Positions 38,559-47,877 of a stretch of 64,000 bases of DNA are shown in pieces. The stretch's first letter is position 1. Each line of letters opens with the position of its first letter. The position numbers were made by a program, and so were the translations under genes. The stretch is from an uncultured Desulfatiglans sp. (lineage in GTDB: Bacteria; Desulfobacterota; DSM-4660; Desulfatiglandales; Desulfatiglandaceae): the NCBI GenBank assembly GCA_900498135.1, contig LR026961.1, forward strand, positions 4,391,904-4,455,903. Direction: 5' to 3'. The notes beneath the pieces are model-generated. The model saw only the letters and a program-made list of their open reading frames with translations. It searched no databases and was not told the DNA's origin.

Positions 38559-39704
38559 ATGGCGCGCATCAGCAGGCGCACCCTCGACATACCGCCCTTC
38601 ATCGTCATGGACATCCTGGAAAAGGCCCAGCAGATGGAAAAGGCCGGCCGGGACATCGTCCATCTCGAGATAGGCGAACCCGACTTCACGACGCCTCCGT
38701 GCATCTGCGACGCAGCCGTCAAAGCCATAGCCCGGGGAGAAACGCACTACACGCACAGTCTGGGCCTCCTGGTCCTCCGGGAGGCCATCTGCCGCCACCA
38801 CCTGCAGGCCTACGGCGTTTCGGTGACCCCGGAGCAGATCCTCGTCACATCCGGGACTTCTCCTGCCCTCTTCATGATCTTTGCGGCGCTCCTCGAACCA
38901 GGCGATGAGATCATCCTGTCCGACCCTCACTACCCCTGCTATCCGAACTTCGCCCGGTTCATCGGGGCGGAGCCGGTCTTCGTGCGCTGCTCCGAGGAGG
39001 ATGGCTTTCAACTGCGCGCGGACGCCATTCAAAAGGCCGTCACCCGAAGGACCCGCGCCGTTCTCATCAACTCCCCGGCCAACCCGACCGGCAACCTTCT
39101 CGACTCGGACCGGATGAAAGAGATCGCCGGTCTCGGACTGCCCATCGTCTCGGATGAGATCTACCACGGCCTGGTTTACGGCCATCCGGCTCACTCGATC
39201 CTGGAGTTCACCCGCAACGCCTTCGTCCTGAACGGCTTTTCCAAGCGCTACGCCATGACCGGGTGGCGCCTCGGCTACATCATCGCACCACCCGAGTTCA
39301 TCCGTCCACTCCAGAAGGTTCAGCAGAACCTCTTCATCTCAGCTGGCAGCATCTCCCAGTGGGCAGGGGTGGCGGCGTTGGAAGAGGCTGCAGCGGACGT
39401 CCAGAGGATGGTCGAGATCTATGACGAGCGTCGGCGCTACATGATCGACCGGATCCAGAAAATGGGGTTCCGTCTTCCCGTCGAGCCTGCAGGCGCCTTT
39501 TATCTCCTGGTCAACGCCCGGCACCTCGGAGAGAAATCCTATGACCTGGCCTTTGAAATCCTCGAGAAGGCAGGGGTGGGCGTTACACCCGGGATCGACT
39601 TTGGAGCCAACGTAGAGGGGTATTTACGCTTTTCCTACGCCAACCACCTGGACCGCATCAAGGAAGGGCTGGATCGGCTCGAACGCTTCATCGAGACCCG
39701 TTGA
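38559..39704 (+). CDS. PLP-dependent aminotransferase, class I/II (aspartate aminotransferase-like)
   Basis: A 381-residue fold-type I aminotransferase. Motifs are EIGEPDFTTP near 37, the PLP-phosphate region TSGTSPALFMI near 97, NSPANPTGN near 171, SDEIYHGLVY near 198, the Schiff-base lysine K229 in NGFSKRYAMTGWRLGY, and the C-terminal arginine in YLRFSYAN. GGAGGCGAC before the ATG at 38559 fixes the start. The 182-bp gap after hisG has no gene, and the frame being open upstream is accidental. Substrate is not assignable. It sits next to hisG but does not look like HisC. The next gene begins 1 bp after its stop. Confidence 0.88.
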   Translation: MARISRRTLDIPPFIVMDILEKAQQMEKAGRDIVHLEIGEPDFTTPPCICDAAVKAIARGETHYTHSLGLLVLREAICRHHLQAYGVSVTPEQILVTSGTSPALFMIFAALLEPGDEIILSDPHYPCYPNFARFIGAEPVFVRCSEEDGFQLRADAIQKAVTRRTRAVLINSPANPTGNLLDSDRMKEIAGLGLPIVSDEIYHGLVYGHPAHSILEFTRNAFVLNGFSKRYAMTGWRLGYIIAPPEFIRPLQKVQQNLFISAGSISQWAGVAALEEAAADVQRMVEIYDERRRYMIDRIQKMGFRLPVEPAGAFYLLVNARHLGEKSYDLAFEILEKAGVGVTPGIDFGANVEGYLRFSYANHLDRIKEGLDRLERFIETR

Positions 39705-39705
39705 T

Positions 39706-40326
39706 ATGGATGCCGCTTTCGTCAAGGCCGCCTACCGGAAAGATCAATTTCCCCCGCCCGACCGGCCCGAAGTCGCGTTCGCGGGGCGATCCAACGTGGG
39801 CAAATCATCCCTCATCAACGTCCTCGTCAACCGGCGCGGGCTCGCCCGCACGAGCGCAAGCCCAGGCCGCACCCAGGCCATCAACTTCTTTCGGCTCGAC
39901 GACGCCTTCTATCTCGTGGATCTGCCCGGCTACGGCTTCGCGAAGGTCCCGCTTTCGGTCAAAGAATCCTGGCGGCGGATGGTGGAGGAATACCTGCTGA
40001 ACCGCAGCAATCTGGCGGCTGTGGTAGTCATTCTGGATATACGGCGGGACCCTGCCCCAGGGGACAAGGAGCTCCTGGAATGGTTGGAAGCCTATGGGAT
40101 TCCGGCGCTCCCGGTCCTGACCAAGGCTGACAAGCTCTCCAGAAACCAGGCCCAGGGGCGCCTGCGGGACATCGCCACGAGTTTGTCAGGGCTCCTCCCC
40201 ATGCCGCCCATCTTGTTTTCGGCCAAAACCCGCCAAGGCCGCGATGAGATCTGGAAGGCGATTCATTCCCTCGCTGCAGGCCCGCGCGACTATTCGTCTT
40301 TGAACCGCCCGTCGTCCAACCCGTAG
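39706..40326 (+). CDS. engB: Ribosome biogenesis GTP-binding protein YsxC/EngB
   Basis: A 206-residue TRAFAC GTPase essential for large-subunit assembly. The P-loop GRSNVGKSS is at 27-35, the switch regions are TSASPGRTQAINFF and DLPGYGFAKVP, TKADK is near 139, and SAKTRQG near 165. A short tail extends beyond the G domain. The 3' end overlaps the convergent response-regulator gene by 37 bp. Confidence 0.95.
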   Translation: MDAAFVKAAYRKDQFPPPDRPEVAFAGRSNVGKSSLINVLVNRRGLARTSASPGRTQAINFFRLDDAFYLVDLPGYGFAKVPLSVKESWRRMVEEYLLNRSNLAAVVVILDIRRDPAPGDKELLEWLEAYGIPALPVLTKADKLSRNQAQGRLRDIATSLSGLLPMPPILFSAKTRQGRDEIWKAIHSLAAGPRDYSSLNRPSSNP

Positions 40327-41669
40327 GCCTTGATCTTCCGGTGAAGGTTGCTTCGCTCGATCCCGATCGCCTCGGCTGTCTGGGAGATGTTCCAGTTGCA
40401 TTCCCGCAGCTTGCTCTCGATGTAGGACTTTTCGAACGCGCTTCTGGCCTCTTTGAGGGTACCGGCCTGGATAGCCTCCGGCGCCTCTTCGGCCCCCGCC
40501 CGGGAGCGGTTGTTGTAGGGCGGAGGAACGTCCTTCTCCTCGATGACGGTCTCCGGAGTCATGATCATCAGACGTTCAACGAGGTTTTTCAGTTCGCGCA
40601 CGTTGCCCGGCCACTCGTACTGCCCGAGAACCGCCAACGCCTCCGGGCTGATCTCCTTCGGCTCGGTGTTCATAGCGGCGGCGAAATCCCTGATGAACTC
40701 CCCCACGAGTTCCGGGATGTCCTCCCGGCGCTCCCTGAGCGGTGGAACCCGCATGGGGATGACGTTCAAACGGAAGTAAAGGTCCTCCCGAAATCGGCCC
40801 TTTTCGATCTCCGCCTCCAGGTCCTTGTTGGTTGCGGCGATCACACGGACATCCACACTGATGGTCTTCGATCCGCCCACCCGCTCGAATTTCTGCTCCT
40901 GCAGGATGCGCAGGATCTTGGCCTGGGTCTTGAGGCTCATGTCCCCGATCTCGTCCAGAAACAGCGTCCCTTCATGCGCCAGGTCGAACTTGCCTTTCCG
41001 CATAGTCGAAGCGCCTGTAAACGCCCCCTTTTCGTGCCCGAAGAGTTCGCTTTCGATCAGTTCCTCGGGAATCGCGGCGCAATTGACCTCCACCATAGGC
41101 TTTCTGCTTCGCTTGCTCAACCGATGAATCGTGTGGGCCACCAGTTCCTTGCCAGTGCCGTTTTCCCCGGAGATCAGAATCCAGGCGTTGGTCGGGGCGA
41201 CGATGCGGATCTGCTCCCTCAACTGCGTGATCGCCTTGCTCTCCCCCGTGATCCGGTAACGCCCTCTCTGCGCATCCCTCAGGAGGGAAATCTCCTCTTC
41301 CAGGCGGTTGTAATCGAGGGCATTGTTGACGGCAAGCAGCAGCTTTTCGAGCGAGAGGGGCTTTTCGATGAAATCGTAGGCGCCCAGGCGGGTCGCCTTG
41401 ACAGCGGTCTCGATGTTGCCGTGCCCGGACATCATGATCACCTGCAGCGTTGGGCAGTGCTCCTTGATCTTGACCAGGGTCTCGATCCCGTCGAGGCCCG
41501 GCATCCAGATATCCAGGAGGACCAGATCCGGGACGCTTTCCTCGATTCGTTCCAAGGCCTCGGCGCCGCTCATCGCCCGCATGACGTCGAATCCCTCGTC
41601 GCTCAGAATACCCTCGACGGACTGGAGGATGCTCTCCTCGTCGTCCACCACCAGAATGCTTCTAGCCAT
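40290..41669 (-). CDS. NtrC-family sigma-54-dependent response regulator
   Basis: A 459-residue regulator. The receiver domain (about 1-120) has the phospho-acceptor D53 in LLDIWMPG and the conserved lysine in FIEKP. The AAA+ domain has Walker A GENGTGKE near 168, the sigma-54 contact loop ELFGHEKGAFTGA near 214, Walker B LFLDEIGDM and EYEWPGNVRELKN. The C-terminal Fis-type helix-turn-helix is NISQTAEAIGIERSNLHRKIKAYGL. The architecture resembles NtrX. It lies 3 bp after lpxB and is probably the last gene of the envelope operon. No partner kinase lies next to it. It may instead pair with an orphan kinase elsewhere. Confidence 0.92.
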   Translation of the reverse strand: MARSILVVDDEESILQSVEGILSDEGFDVMRAMSGAEALERIEESVPDLVLLDIWMPGLDGIETLVKIKEHCPTLQVIMMSGHGNIETAVKATRLGAYDFIEKPLSLEKLLLAVNNALDYNRLEEEISLLRDAQRGRYRITGESKAITQLREQIRIVAPTNAWILISGENGTGKELVAHTIHRLSKRSRKPMVEVNCAAIPEELIESELFGHEKGAFTGASTMRKGKFDLAHEGTLFLDEIGDMSLKTQAKILRILQEQKFERVGGSKTISVDVRVIAATNKDLEAEIEKGRFREDLYFRLNVIPMRVPPLRERREDIPELVGEFIRDFAAAMNTEPKEISPEALAVLGQYEWPGNVRELKNLVERLMIMTPETVIEEKDVPPPYNNRSRAGAEEAPEAIQAGTLKEARSAFEKSYIESKLRECNWNISQTAEAIGIERSNLHRKIKAYGLDDGRFKDE

Positions 41670-41672
41670 TTC

Positions 41673-42857
41673 CTAACCGTTGACGCTTTGTCTGTGCAGC
41701 ATGTCGATTGCGATCAGCGCGGCGCGCTCGGAGGCGCCTCCTTCACCGAGCAGACACCTCACCTCGTTCAGGCCCTGCAGCATGGCGCGCCTGTAAGGCG
41801 GATCTTCGAGCAGCCGGCCAATCTCCCGGGCAAGGTTCGCCGCCGTCGCCTCGTGCTGAATCAGTTCCCGCACGACGCCCCTGCCGGCCACCAGGTTGAC
41901 CAGGCTGATGAACGGCACCTTGATCAGGAGACGCCCCGCCCAGTAGCTGACAGCCGAGAGCTGATAGGCCACTACCATAGGCACCCCCGCGATAGCGGTT
42001 TCGAGGGTTGCCGTTCCCGAAGTGACCATCGCAGCGTGGCAGCGTCCAAGGACCCGTGGAAGGCCCTCCGGGGAAATCTCCAGGGGGACGGGGCTGCCGC
42101 CGGCAATCTCCCGGATAGTGGCTTCCTTCACGGACGATGCAAGCGGGATGAGGGCGCGCAGCCCTGGGAACCGCCCCCTCAGCATCCCGGCCGCCTCCAT
42201 CATGATAGGCAGGAGATGCCGAATCTCTTCCTCCCGGCTGCCGGGTACGATTCCGACCACGGGGGCATCCCCGGTTCGGGGCCAGTCGAGCGCCGCCGCG
42301 TGCTCGACCAACTGGGAAGGTACGGTGTCCATCAAGGGATGGCCCACGTAATCGACCGCCACACCGTGGCGCCGATAGAAGGCCTCTTCGAATGGAAGGA
42401 TGACCGCCATACGCTCGATGCGCCGCCAGATCTTCCGGATGCGGCCCTTGCGCCACGCCCAGACCTGCGGGCTGATGTAGTAAAGCACCGGGATGCCGCA
42501 ACGCCTGGCGGTGCCCGCCACATGGATATTGAAGTCGGGGTAGTCGATCAGGATCAACAGGGAAGGGGGCTCGCGACGGAGGATGCGCTTGACCTCCCGC
42601 AGGGCCCTCAAGAGGACCCGGCCCTTGCGAAACACCTCGGTCAAACCGACAACGGCCATCCGGCTAGCCTGCTCGAGGAGCCGTACTCCGGCCTGCTCCA
42701 TATTCGCCCCGCCGATGCCGACAAAGGCGACCCCTGGCTCATGCCGCTGAATCGCCTCGACAAGCTTCGCGCCATGCAGATCGCCCGATGCCTCTCCGGC
42801 AAGGATCATCACCGTCTCTGGACGGTGCTTCTCAGCGGATGCGCTTGAAATGGTCAC
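41673..42857 (-). CDS. lpxB: Lipid-A-disaccharide synthase
   Basis: A 394-residue GT19 glycosyltransferase that joins lipid X and UDP-2,3-diacylglucosamine. GEASGDLHGAKLVEAI near 20-35, LIDYPDFNIHVA near 102, YYISPQVWAWRKGRI, GHPLMDTV, and the donor-site SGTATLETAIAGVPMVVAY near 290 are intact. I select a GTG at 42857 as start (product MTISSASAEKHRPETVMILAGEASGD), overlapping the upstream Gfo/Idh gene by 26 bp. An ATG at 42809 would cut into the first strand and is less likely. Confidence 0.92.
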   Translation of the reverse strand: MTISSASAEKHRPETVMILAGEASGDLHGAKLVEAIQRHEPGVAFVGIGGANMEQAGVRLLEQASRMAVVGLTEVFRKGRVLLRALREVKRILRREPPSLLILIDYPDFNIHVAGTARRCGIPVLYYISPQVWAWRKGRIRKIWRRIERMAVILPFEEAFYRRHGVAVDYVGHPLMDTVPSQLVEHAAALDWPRTGDAPVVGIVPGSREEEIRHLLPIMMEAAGMLRGRFPGLRALIPLASSVKEATIREIAGGSPVPLEISPEGLPRVLGRCHAAMVTSGTATLETAIAGVPMVVAYQLSAVSYWAGRLLIKVPFISLVNLVAGRGVVRELIQHEATAANLAREIGRLLEDPPYRRAMLQGLNEVRCLLGEGGASERAALIAIDMLHRQSVNG

Positions 42858-43803
42858 AGCCCTCTTTGATCTGATCGATGATGGCAAGCGCCACCTGAAG
42901 CGCCCTGCGCCCATCCCGGCCGCTCACGACAGGCGCGCCCCCCCCGCGCACCGCCTTCACGAAGGACGCGATCTGATCGGCGAGCGGATCACTCCCCGGA
43001 AAGCTCTTCTTCCGTGTGACGATCTGGGGGAAGCCGTCGGTCCCCTTTTGCTCGCGGTCAAGCTCCGTACGGCTGATCTCGCGCTTGGCGCAGTTTACCG
43101 AGATGTAAGCGTCCGGCTGAAAGATCCGGATCTTCCGGAGCATATTGTTCGAGACCCGGCTGGCGGTCAGATTCCCGACCGTTCCGTTGTCGAAGATGAT
43201 CCGGACGTTGGCGATGTCCGTCTGCGGCGTGATGACGGCAAGCCCGACGGCGTGGACCTCCCGCACCTCCGCCGGCACCATGTGCAGAATGATATCGAGG
43301 TCATGGATCATGAGGTCCAGGACCACGTCCACATCCGTCCCACGCGTCGTGAAAAGGTTCATCCTGTGGGACTCGATGAAAATGGGTCGATCGAGCATCC
43401 CGCTCATCTCGACGACCGCCGGGTTGAACCGCTCGACGTGCCCGACCTGCAGGACCAGACCCGCTTCGTCCGCCAGTGCGATCAGTTCGTCGGCATGCGC
43501 CAGATCATACGTGATCGGCTTTTCGATCAAGACGTGCACCCCCGCCTTCAGGATGCGCCGTCCGACCTCATGATGGTGCTCCGTCGGGACGGCAAGACTC
43601 GCCGCATCGACGCGCCCGAGGAGATCGCCCAGATCGTCATAACGCATCGTTCCGTAGCGGCGGGAGATTTCCTCTGCGCGGCCCGCGTCGGCATCGACCA
43701 CGCCGACCAGTTCCGCCTCGGGCAGAGCTGTATACTTCTGCACGTGATACTCGCCGAGATGCCCCACGCCGATGACAGCCACCCGCACTCTTTCATGCAT
43801 CAC
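42832..43803 (-). CDS. Gfo/Idh/MocA family oxidoreductase in the lpx operon
   Basis: A 323-residue NAD(P)-dependent dehydrogenase. The Rossmann motif GVGHLGEYHVQKY is at 12-24, the active-site EKPITYDLAHADEL near 94, and the C-terminal domain carries HRMNLFTTRGTDVDVVLDLMIHDLDIILHM near 145-174. The position between lpxI and lpxB suggests a role in lipid A or other UDP-sugar chemistry. GnnA, which oxidises UDP-GlcNAc at C3 before transamination by GnnB, belongs to this family, but no GnnB-like aminotransferase is present here. The specific reaction is therefore unproven. Confidence 0.85.
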   Translation of the reverse strand: MMHERVRVAVIGVGHLGEYHVQKYTALPEAELVGVVDADAGRAEEISRRYGTMRYDDLGDLLGRVDAASLAVPTEHHHEVGRRILKAGVHVLIEKPITYDLAHADELIALADEAGLVLQVGHVERFNPAVVEMSGMLDRPIFIESHRMNLFTTRGTDVDVVLDLMIHDLDIILHMVPAEVREVHAVGLAVITPQTDIANVRIIFDNGTVGNLTASRVSNNMLRKIRIFQPDAYISVNCAKREISRTELDREQKGTDGFPQIVTRKKSFPGSDPLADQIASFVKAVRGGGAPVVSGRDGRRALQVALAIIDQIKEGCDHFKRIR

Positions 43804-43882
43804 GATGAGACGAGCCTCCCTTCCATCTTATGCGCAACGCGGTCGCGAGGAGACCGCCACCAGGCGTCCAGACGCGGCGGGA

Positions 43883-44722
43883 TCACGCCTGGTCCATCTC
43901 CCCGGCCTCTAACGAAACGATCTTGATACCCGCCTTCTCCGCCTTTGCAATCATCGCCTCACGGTCGAACATCAAGGTCTTCCCCGCCTCCACCGCCAGG
44001 ACGGCCGCCCGGACTTCAACCATCAGCTCGACCGTCTGAAGCCCCACCGTCGGCATATCGAAGCGCAGATCCTGCGTGGGCTTGGAGACCTTCACCACCA
44101 CCGCCTTCTCCCCGGCGATCGCCCCTCCCCGGCGGATCGTGGCATCCGTCCCATCGATGGCCTCGACCGCCAGAACGGCCTTTTCCCTCACCACCACACA
44201 CTGGCCGATATCGAGCCTCCCGAGCTCCTTGGCGATCCGCCATCCGCAGCGCACGTCTTCGAGTTCCCCCCGGGAGAGCTTCCGGCGCGTCAGACAGCCG
44301 CCCGGCGCCACCAATCCCGGCAGAAATGTGGTCGAAGGCACGATCTCGATGCCGTCCTTCGCAAACTCGCGCGACACCGCCCGCAGGATGTCGTCGTCGT
44401 GAAAGAGGGCGAGCTTTGAGGCAAGCGCCAGGCCGCGAAGGTCGGGCCTGATCCCCTCGAACATCCGCCGTTTGGTGATCGTGCCGGCCATCAGGGCCTG
44501 CCGCACACCGTGCCGCTTCAAGGCCTTGATGACCTGACCGAGCTGACCGAGCTTCACCCAGACGATCTCGTCCGCCGCGGACTCGAGTGCCGGCTCCGTC
44601 TCGCCCAAGTGGGCGACGGCAACCACCTTCAACCCTTTTTCCCTGGCGGCTGCGGCGGCCATGATCGGAAACCGCCCGCCCCCGGCGATGATCCCGATCA
44701 CCGAGACGGGTTCTTCGCTCAT
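43883..44722 (-). CDS. lpxI: UDP-2,3-diacylglucosamine diphosphatase LpxI
   Basis: A 279-residue LpxI that hydrolyses UDP-2,3-diacylglucosamine to lipid X, replacing LpxH in many non-gammaproteobacteria. The N-terminal IGIIAGGGRFPIMAAAAAREKG, VKLGQLGQVIKALKRHGV, the central MAGTITKRRMFEGIRPDLRG and the DUF1009-type C-terminal half (VEAIDGTDATIRRGG, and LRFDMPTVGLQTVELM) are present. Three in-frame ATGs cluster at the start. The one at 44722 is best spaced from GGAGAGG. It is part of the lpx gene series. Confidence 0.93.
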   Translation of the reverse strand: MSEEPVSVIGIIAGGGRFPIMAAAAAREKGLKVVAVAHLGETEPALESAADEIVWVKLGQLGQVIKALKRHGVRQALMAGTITKRRMFEGIRPDLRGLALASKLALFHDDDILRAVSREFAKDGIEIVPSTTFLPGLVAPGGCLTRRKLSRGELEDVRCGWRIAKELGRLDIGQCVVVREKAVLAVEAIDGTDATIRRGGAIAGEKAVVVKVSKPTQDLRFDMPTVGLQTVELMVEVRAAVLAVEAGKTLMFDREAMIAKAEKAGIKIVSLEAGEMDQA

Positions 44723-44819
44723 GGTCATCCTCTCCAAAGTCGAACGCCGCTCGCGCCCAACTCCCCGAAACCCGTTACCGAGTCTTCCTCCTTTTCCTCG
44801 AAACGCCTGCGATCCAGGC

Positions 44820-45593
44820 TCAACGCAAAATACCCCGCTTGGAGCCCTCGAAGAAATTCAGCAACATCTCCAGCTCCGGGAAGGAAGGAATCTGTTCACG
44901 GACCGCCCGAATCCCCTCCTCGAACCTGCGCTTCTCCCGCCAGATGATCTGATAGGCCTTCTTGAGGCCGTCGATCACCTCGCGGCTGAACCCCATCCGC
45001 GCCAGCCCCTTGCGGTTGATCCCATAGAGGCGGGCGCGCTCGCCGGCAGTGATCATGAACGGCGGGACGTCACGGTCGATGCCCGATTTGCCGCCCAGAA
45101 ACGCATAGTCCCCGATCCTCACGAACTGGTGCACCGCAACCAGCCCGCCCAGGATGGCGTGATCCCCTACCGTGATATGCCCTGCCAGGGTGGCGACGTT
45201 GGACATGATCACATTGTTCCCGAGAATGCAGTCATGGGCGATGTGCGCATAGGCCATCACATAGTTCTGGTCCCCGAGGATCGTTTCCCAGTGCTGCTTG
45301 GTGGTCGCCCGGTGGATCGTCACATATTCGCGGATGACATTCTTGTCGCCGATATTGAGGCGGGTGTCCTCCCCCCGGTACCCGATATCCTGGGGTGCTG
45401 TCCCGATGGAGGAAAAGGGATAGATCCGGTTGTCCCGGCCGATGTACGTATGACCCTCGATGACCACATGGGCTCCGATCTCGGTCCTGTCATCGACGAC
45501 GACATGCGGCCCAATCGTGGAATAGGGGCCGACCGACACATCGGTTCCCAGCTCGGCCCCCGCGCTTATGACTGCGGTAGAATGTATATTCAT
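44820..45593 (-). CDS. lpxA: UDP-N-acetylglucosamine acyltransferase
   Basis: A 257-residue left-handed beta-helix acyltransferase starting lipid A synthesis by moving a 3-hydroxyacyl chain from ACP to UDP-GlcNAc (or its 3-amino analogue). Hexapeptide repeats run from about 5 to 185. The catalytic histidine is in AYAHIAHDC (about H120), GTAPQDIGYRGE is near 64, and the C-terminal helical part begins at GINRKGLARMGFS. The ATG at 45593 gives the standard MNIHSTAVIS start. The closest AGGAGG is about 20 bp away, so its ribosome binding site is unusual. Confidence 0.95.
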   Translation of the reverse strand: MNIHSTAVISAGAELGTDVSVGPYSTIGPHVVVDDRTEIGAHVVIEGHTYIGRDNRIYPFSSIGTAPQDIGYRGEDTRLNIGDKNVIREYVTIHRATTKQHWETILGDQNYVMAYAHIAHDCILGNNVIMSNVATLAGHITVGDHAILGGLVAVHQFVRIGDYAFLGGKSGIDRDVPPFMITAGERARLYGINRKGLARMGFSREVIDGLKKAYQIIWREKRRFEEGIRAVREQIPSFPELEMLLNFFEGSKRGILR

Positions 45594-45660
45594 GAGAATT
45601 CTTTTCTTCCACCCCTCCTGAAGCGATGATGTCTTCCTTTTCCAGTCCGGCCCCTCGGCC

Positions 45661-46107
45661 TCATCCGACACTCGCCGTCATCTCCGCCTCGGCCGCCAGG
45701 ACCTCACCGACAAAGGCCTTTCCCGCCAGCTTCCAAACGCGCGAACCGGCCCGCAGGGCCTCCACCTCGAAGCGCAGTTGATCCCCCGGAACCACCGGGC
45801 GACGGAACTTCACCTTGTCGAGGGCCATAAAGAAGACCTGATCGAACCCCTTTGCCGCTCCTTTGTCTGCGGCAGAACATCCGGCAAGTACACCGCCGGT
45901 CTGGGCCATGGCCTCCACGATCAGCACGCCCGGCATGATCGGCTTGCCCGGGAAATGCCCCTGAAAAAACGGCTCGTTGGCCGTCACGTTCTTGTAGCCC
46001 ACGATCCGCTTGCCTGGCTCGAGTTCCGTGACCCGGTCCACAAGCAGGAACGGATAGCGATGCGGCAAAATCCGGATGATGTCCTCGTAGACGAGTGGCA
46101 AATCCAT
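45661..46107 (-). CDS. fabZ: 3-hydroxyacyl-ACP dehydratase FabZ
   Basis: A 148-residue hot-dog-fold dehydratase of fatty acid synthesis that competes with LpxA for 3-hydroxyacyl-ACP. The N-terminal [14 protein letters not shown] and the catalytic block [23 protein letters not shown], with H51 and E65, are intact. It starts 3 bp after lpxD, in the lpxD-fabZ-lpxA order common in Gram-negative bacteria. Confidence 0.95.
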   Translation of the reverse strand: MDLPLVYEDIIRILPHRYPFLLVDRVTELEPGKRIVGYKNVTANEPFFQGHFPGKPIMPGVLIVEAMAQTGGVLAGCSAADKGAAKGFDQVFFMALDKVKFRRPVVPGDQLRFEVEALRAGSRVWKLAGKAFVGEVLAAEAEMTASVG

Positions 46108-46110
46108 CGA

Positions 46111-47148
46111 TCATGTCCTCTCTTTCACGGACGGAGCAAGCTCCTCGATCATTTTTTCGAGCCTCTTGACGCGCTCATTCAGTTGAGGCAGCCGCGCCGT
46201 CAAGGCCGCCATCCGCATGAACTGCCGGTGCGGCACCGCCGGCCCTCCGCTGACAGCCTCGCCCGCCTCGATGGACCGCATGACACCGCTCTGGGAGGCC
46301 ACTTTGGCGCCGTCTCCGATCTCGAGATGGTCCGCGATCCCGACCTGTCCGCCAAGGACGACGCCTCTCCCGATCTTCACGCTGCCGGAGATCCCCGTCT
46401 GGGCCACCACAAGGCTCTCTTCCCCGATCACCACGTTGTGCGCGATCTGCACCAGGTTATCGGTCCTGACGCCCCGTTGGATCCAGGTCCTTCCCAAGGC
46501 TGCACGGTCGATACAATTATTGGCCCCGATCTCCACATCATCATCTATCTGCACGATGCCTATCTGCGGCCTCTTAACAGACCTCGTTCCCTCCTTGACA
46601 TAGCCGAAGCCGTCGCTCCCGATCACCGTTCCGGCATGCACGATCACGTCGTTCCCGATAATGCAGTCATGCAGAACACTGACATTCGGATGCAGAACGG
46701 TCCGAGCCCCGATGCGCGCCCGCGCCCCGACGTAGACCCCGGGAAAGAGCACCGCATCCTCCCCGACGACGGCCTCTTCCCCGACGAAAACAAGCGGGTG
46801 GATGGATGCCCCGGGTCCGATTTGCGCAGACGAATGGATGCAGGCATCCGGGCTGACGCCGGGATGCCGGGGCAGCGGCCTCTGAAACAGCGACGCGACC
46901 ATGGCGTAAGCCACCTGCGGATTCGCGACGATGACCTGAGGTCCTTCGAATCCGGCCGCCTCTTCGCGCACGATGACCGCCGCCGCCCTGGTATGGGCAA
47001 GCGCATCGGCATAGCGGGCGTCGGCAAAGAAGCTGATGTCGCCTTCTTTCGCCGCATCGAGAGACTGGATCCCCGTAACGACACGCGCACCATCCCCGCA
47101 GACGCGCCCTCCTACCCGGCGCGCAATCTCGTTGACCTCTATCTCCAA
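46111..47148 (-). CDS. lpxD: UDP-3-O-acylglucosamine N-acyltransferase
   Basis: A 345-residue acyltransferase adding the second 3-hydroxyacyl chain. The N-terminal uridine-binding domain covers about 1-100, with SLDAAKEGDISFFADARY. The left-handed beta-helix follows, with the catalytic histidine in NLVQIAHNVVIGE (about 238) and the GSDGFGYVKEG loop near 172. A C-terminal helix with Leu-rich coiled-coil character (LNERVKRLEKMIEEL) ends the protein. Confidence 0.95.
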   Translation of the reverse strand: MEIEVNEIARRVGGRVCGDGARVVTGIQSLDAAKEGDISFFADARYADALAHTRAAAVIVREEAAGFEGPQVIVANPQVAYAMVASLFQRPLPRHPGVSPDACIHSSAQIGPGASIHPLVFVGEEAVVGEDAVLFPGVYVGARARIGARTVLHPNVSVLHDCIIGNDVIVHAGTVIGSDGFGYVKEGTRSVKRPQIGIVQIDDDVEIGANNCIDRAALGRTWIQRGVRTDNLVQIAHNVVIGEESLVVAQTGISGSVKIGRGVVLGGQVGIADHLEIGDGAKVASQSGVMRSIEAGEAVSGGPAVPHRQFMRMAALTARLPQLNERVKRLEKMIEELAPSVKERT

Positions 47149-47293
47149 ATCGCCGCTCCTGTCCGCATGTTGTCCTCAAATACCCTTCGCTGAACGTCCG
47201 GGCCACCCCCGGACCGTCGCCCCGGCCGAAAAACCCCAACCAGCACCGACAAACGCCGAAGCAACCGTTTCCGGCCGGCATCCGATGCGTCTA

Positions 47294-47824
47294 TCACCTC
47301 ATCTGGTTATAGGCCTTGATGACTTCATCCGTGATATCGATGGCGTTGTCGATAAACATGATGCCGGAGCTGCGCCTCTCGAAGATCACCTGATATTTAT
47401 CGTTCTCCCCTATCCGCGTTACGACCGTTTCCAGATCCTGGAGGATGTCCTTCTTGGCCTCGGCTTCGGCCTTCCTCATCTCTTCGCTCAAATCGTCATA
47501 CATATACTTGAATTCCCGCCCTTTGCGGTCGAATTCCTTCTGCTTGTCCTCCTTGGCATCCACGCTCAGCATCATGCTTTGCTTTTCGAGCTCTTCCTTC
47601 AACCGCAAGAGTTCGTCCTGCTTCTCGTCCAGACGCCTCTGCATCTCGTCCTTCTTCGTTTTCAGCTCCTGATAGATCTTCTTTCCTTCATCAGTCTCCT
47701 GAATGCACCGCTGGAGATCGACAACACCGATTTTGTTGTTACTCGCAGCCATCGCTCCGGCATGCCACATCAGAACACACAGCAAGGCGCCCACCAAGCC
47801 AAATCTTCTCTTTAGACCAGTCAT
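47294..47824 (-). CDS. OmpH/Skp-family periplasmic chaperone
   Basis: A 176-residue secreted protein. A signal peptide covers about 1-26 (KRRFGLVGALLCVLMWHAGAMA), then the conserved KIGVVDLQRCIQETDEGKKI, and a long charged coiled coil at about 50-130 forming the tentacles. The C-terminal strand follows. Skp holds unfolded outer-membrane proteins for the BamA complex, whose gene lies 53 bp upstream in the operon. Confidence 0.92.
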   Translation of the reverse strand: MTGLKRRFGLVGALLCVLMWHAGAMAASNNKIGVVDLQRCIQETDEGKKIYQELKTKKDEMQRRLDEKQDELLRLKEELEKQSMMLSVDAKEDKQKEFDRKGREFKYMYDDLSEEMRKAEAEAKKDILQDLETVVTRIGENDKYQVIFERRSSGIMFIDNAIDITDEVIKAYNQMR

Positions 47825-47877
47825 ACGTCACCCTCCTTACGATTTGAACTGCTCCGGCGGATTTGTCCTTTCTATTC

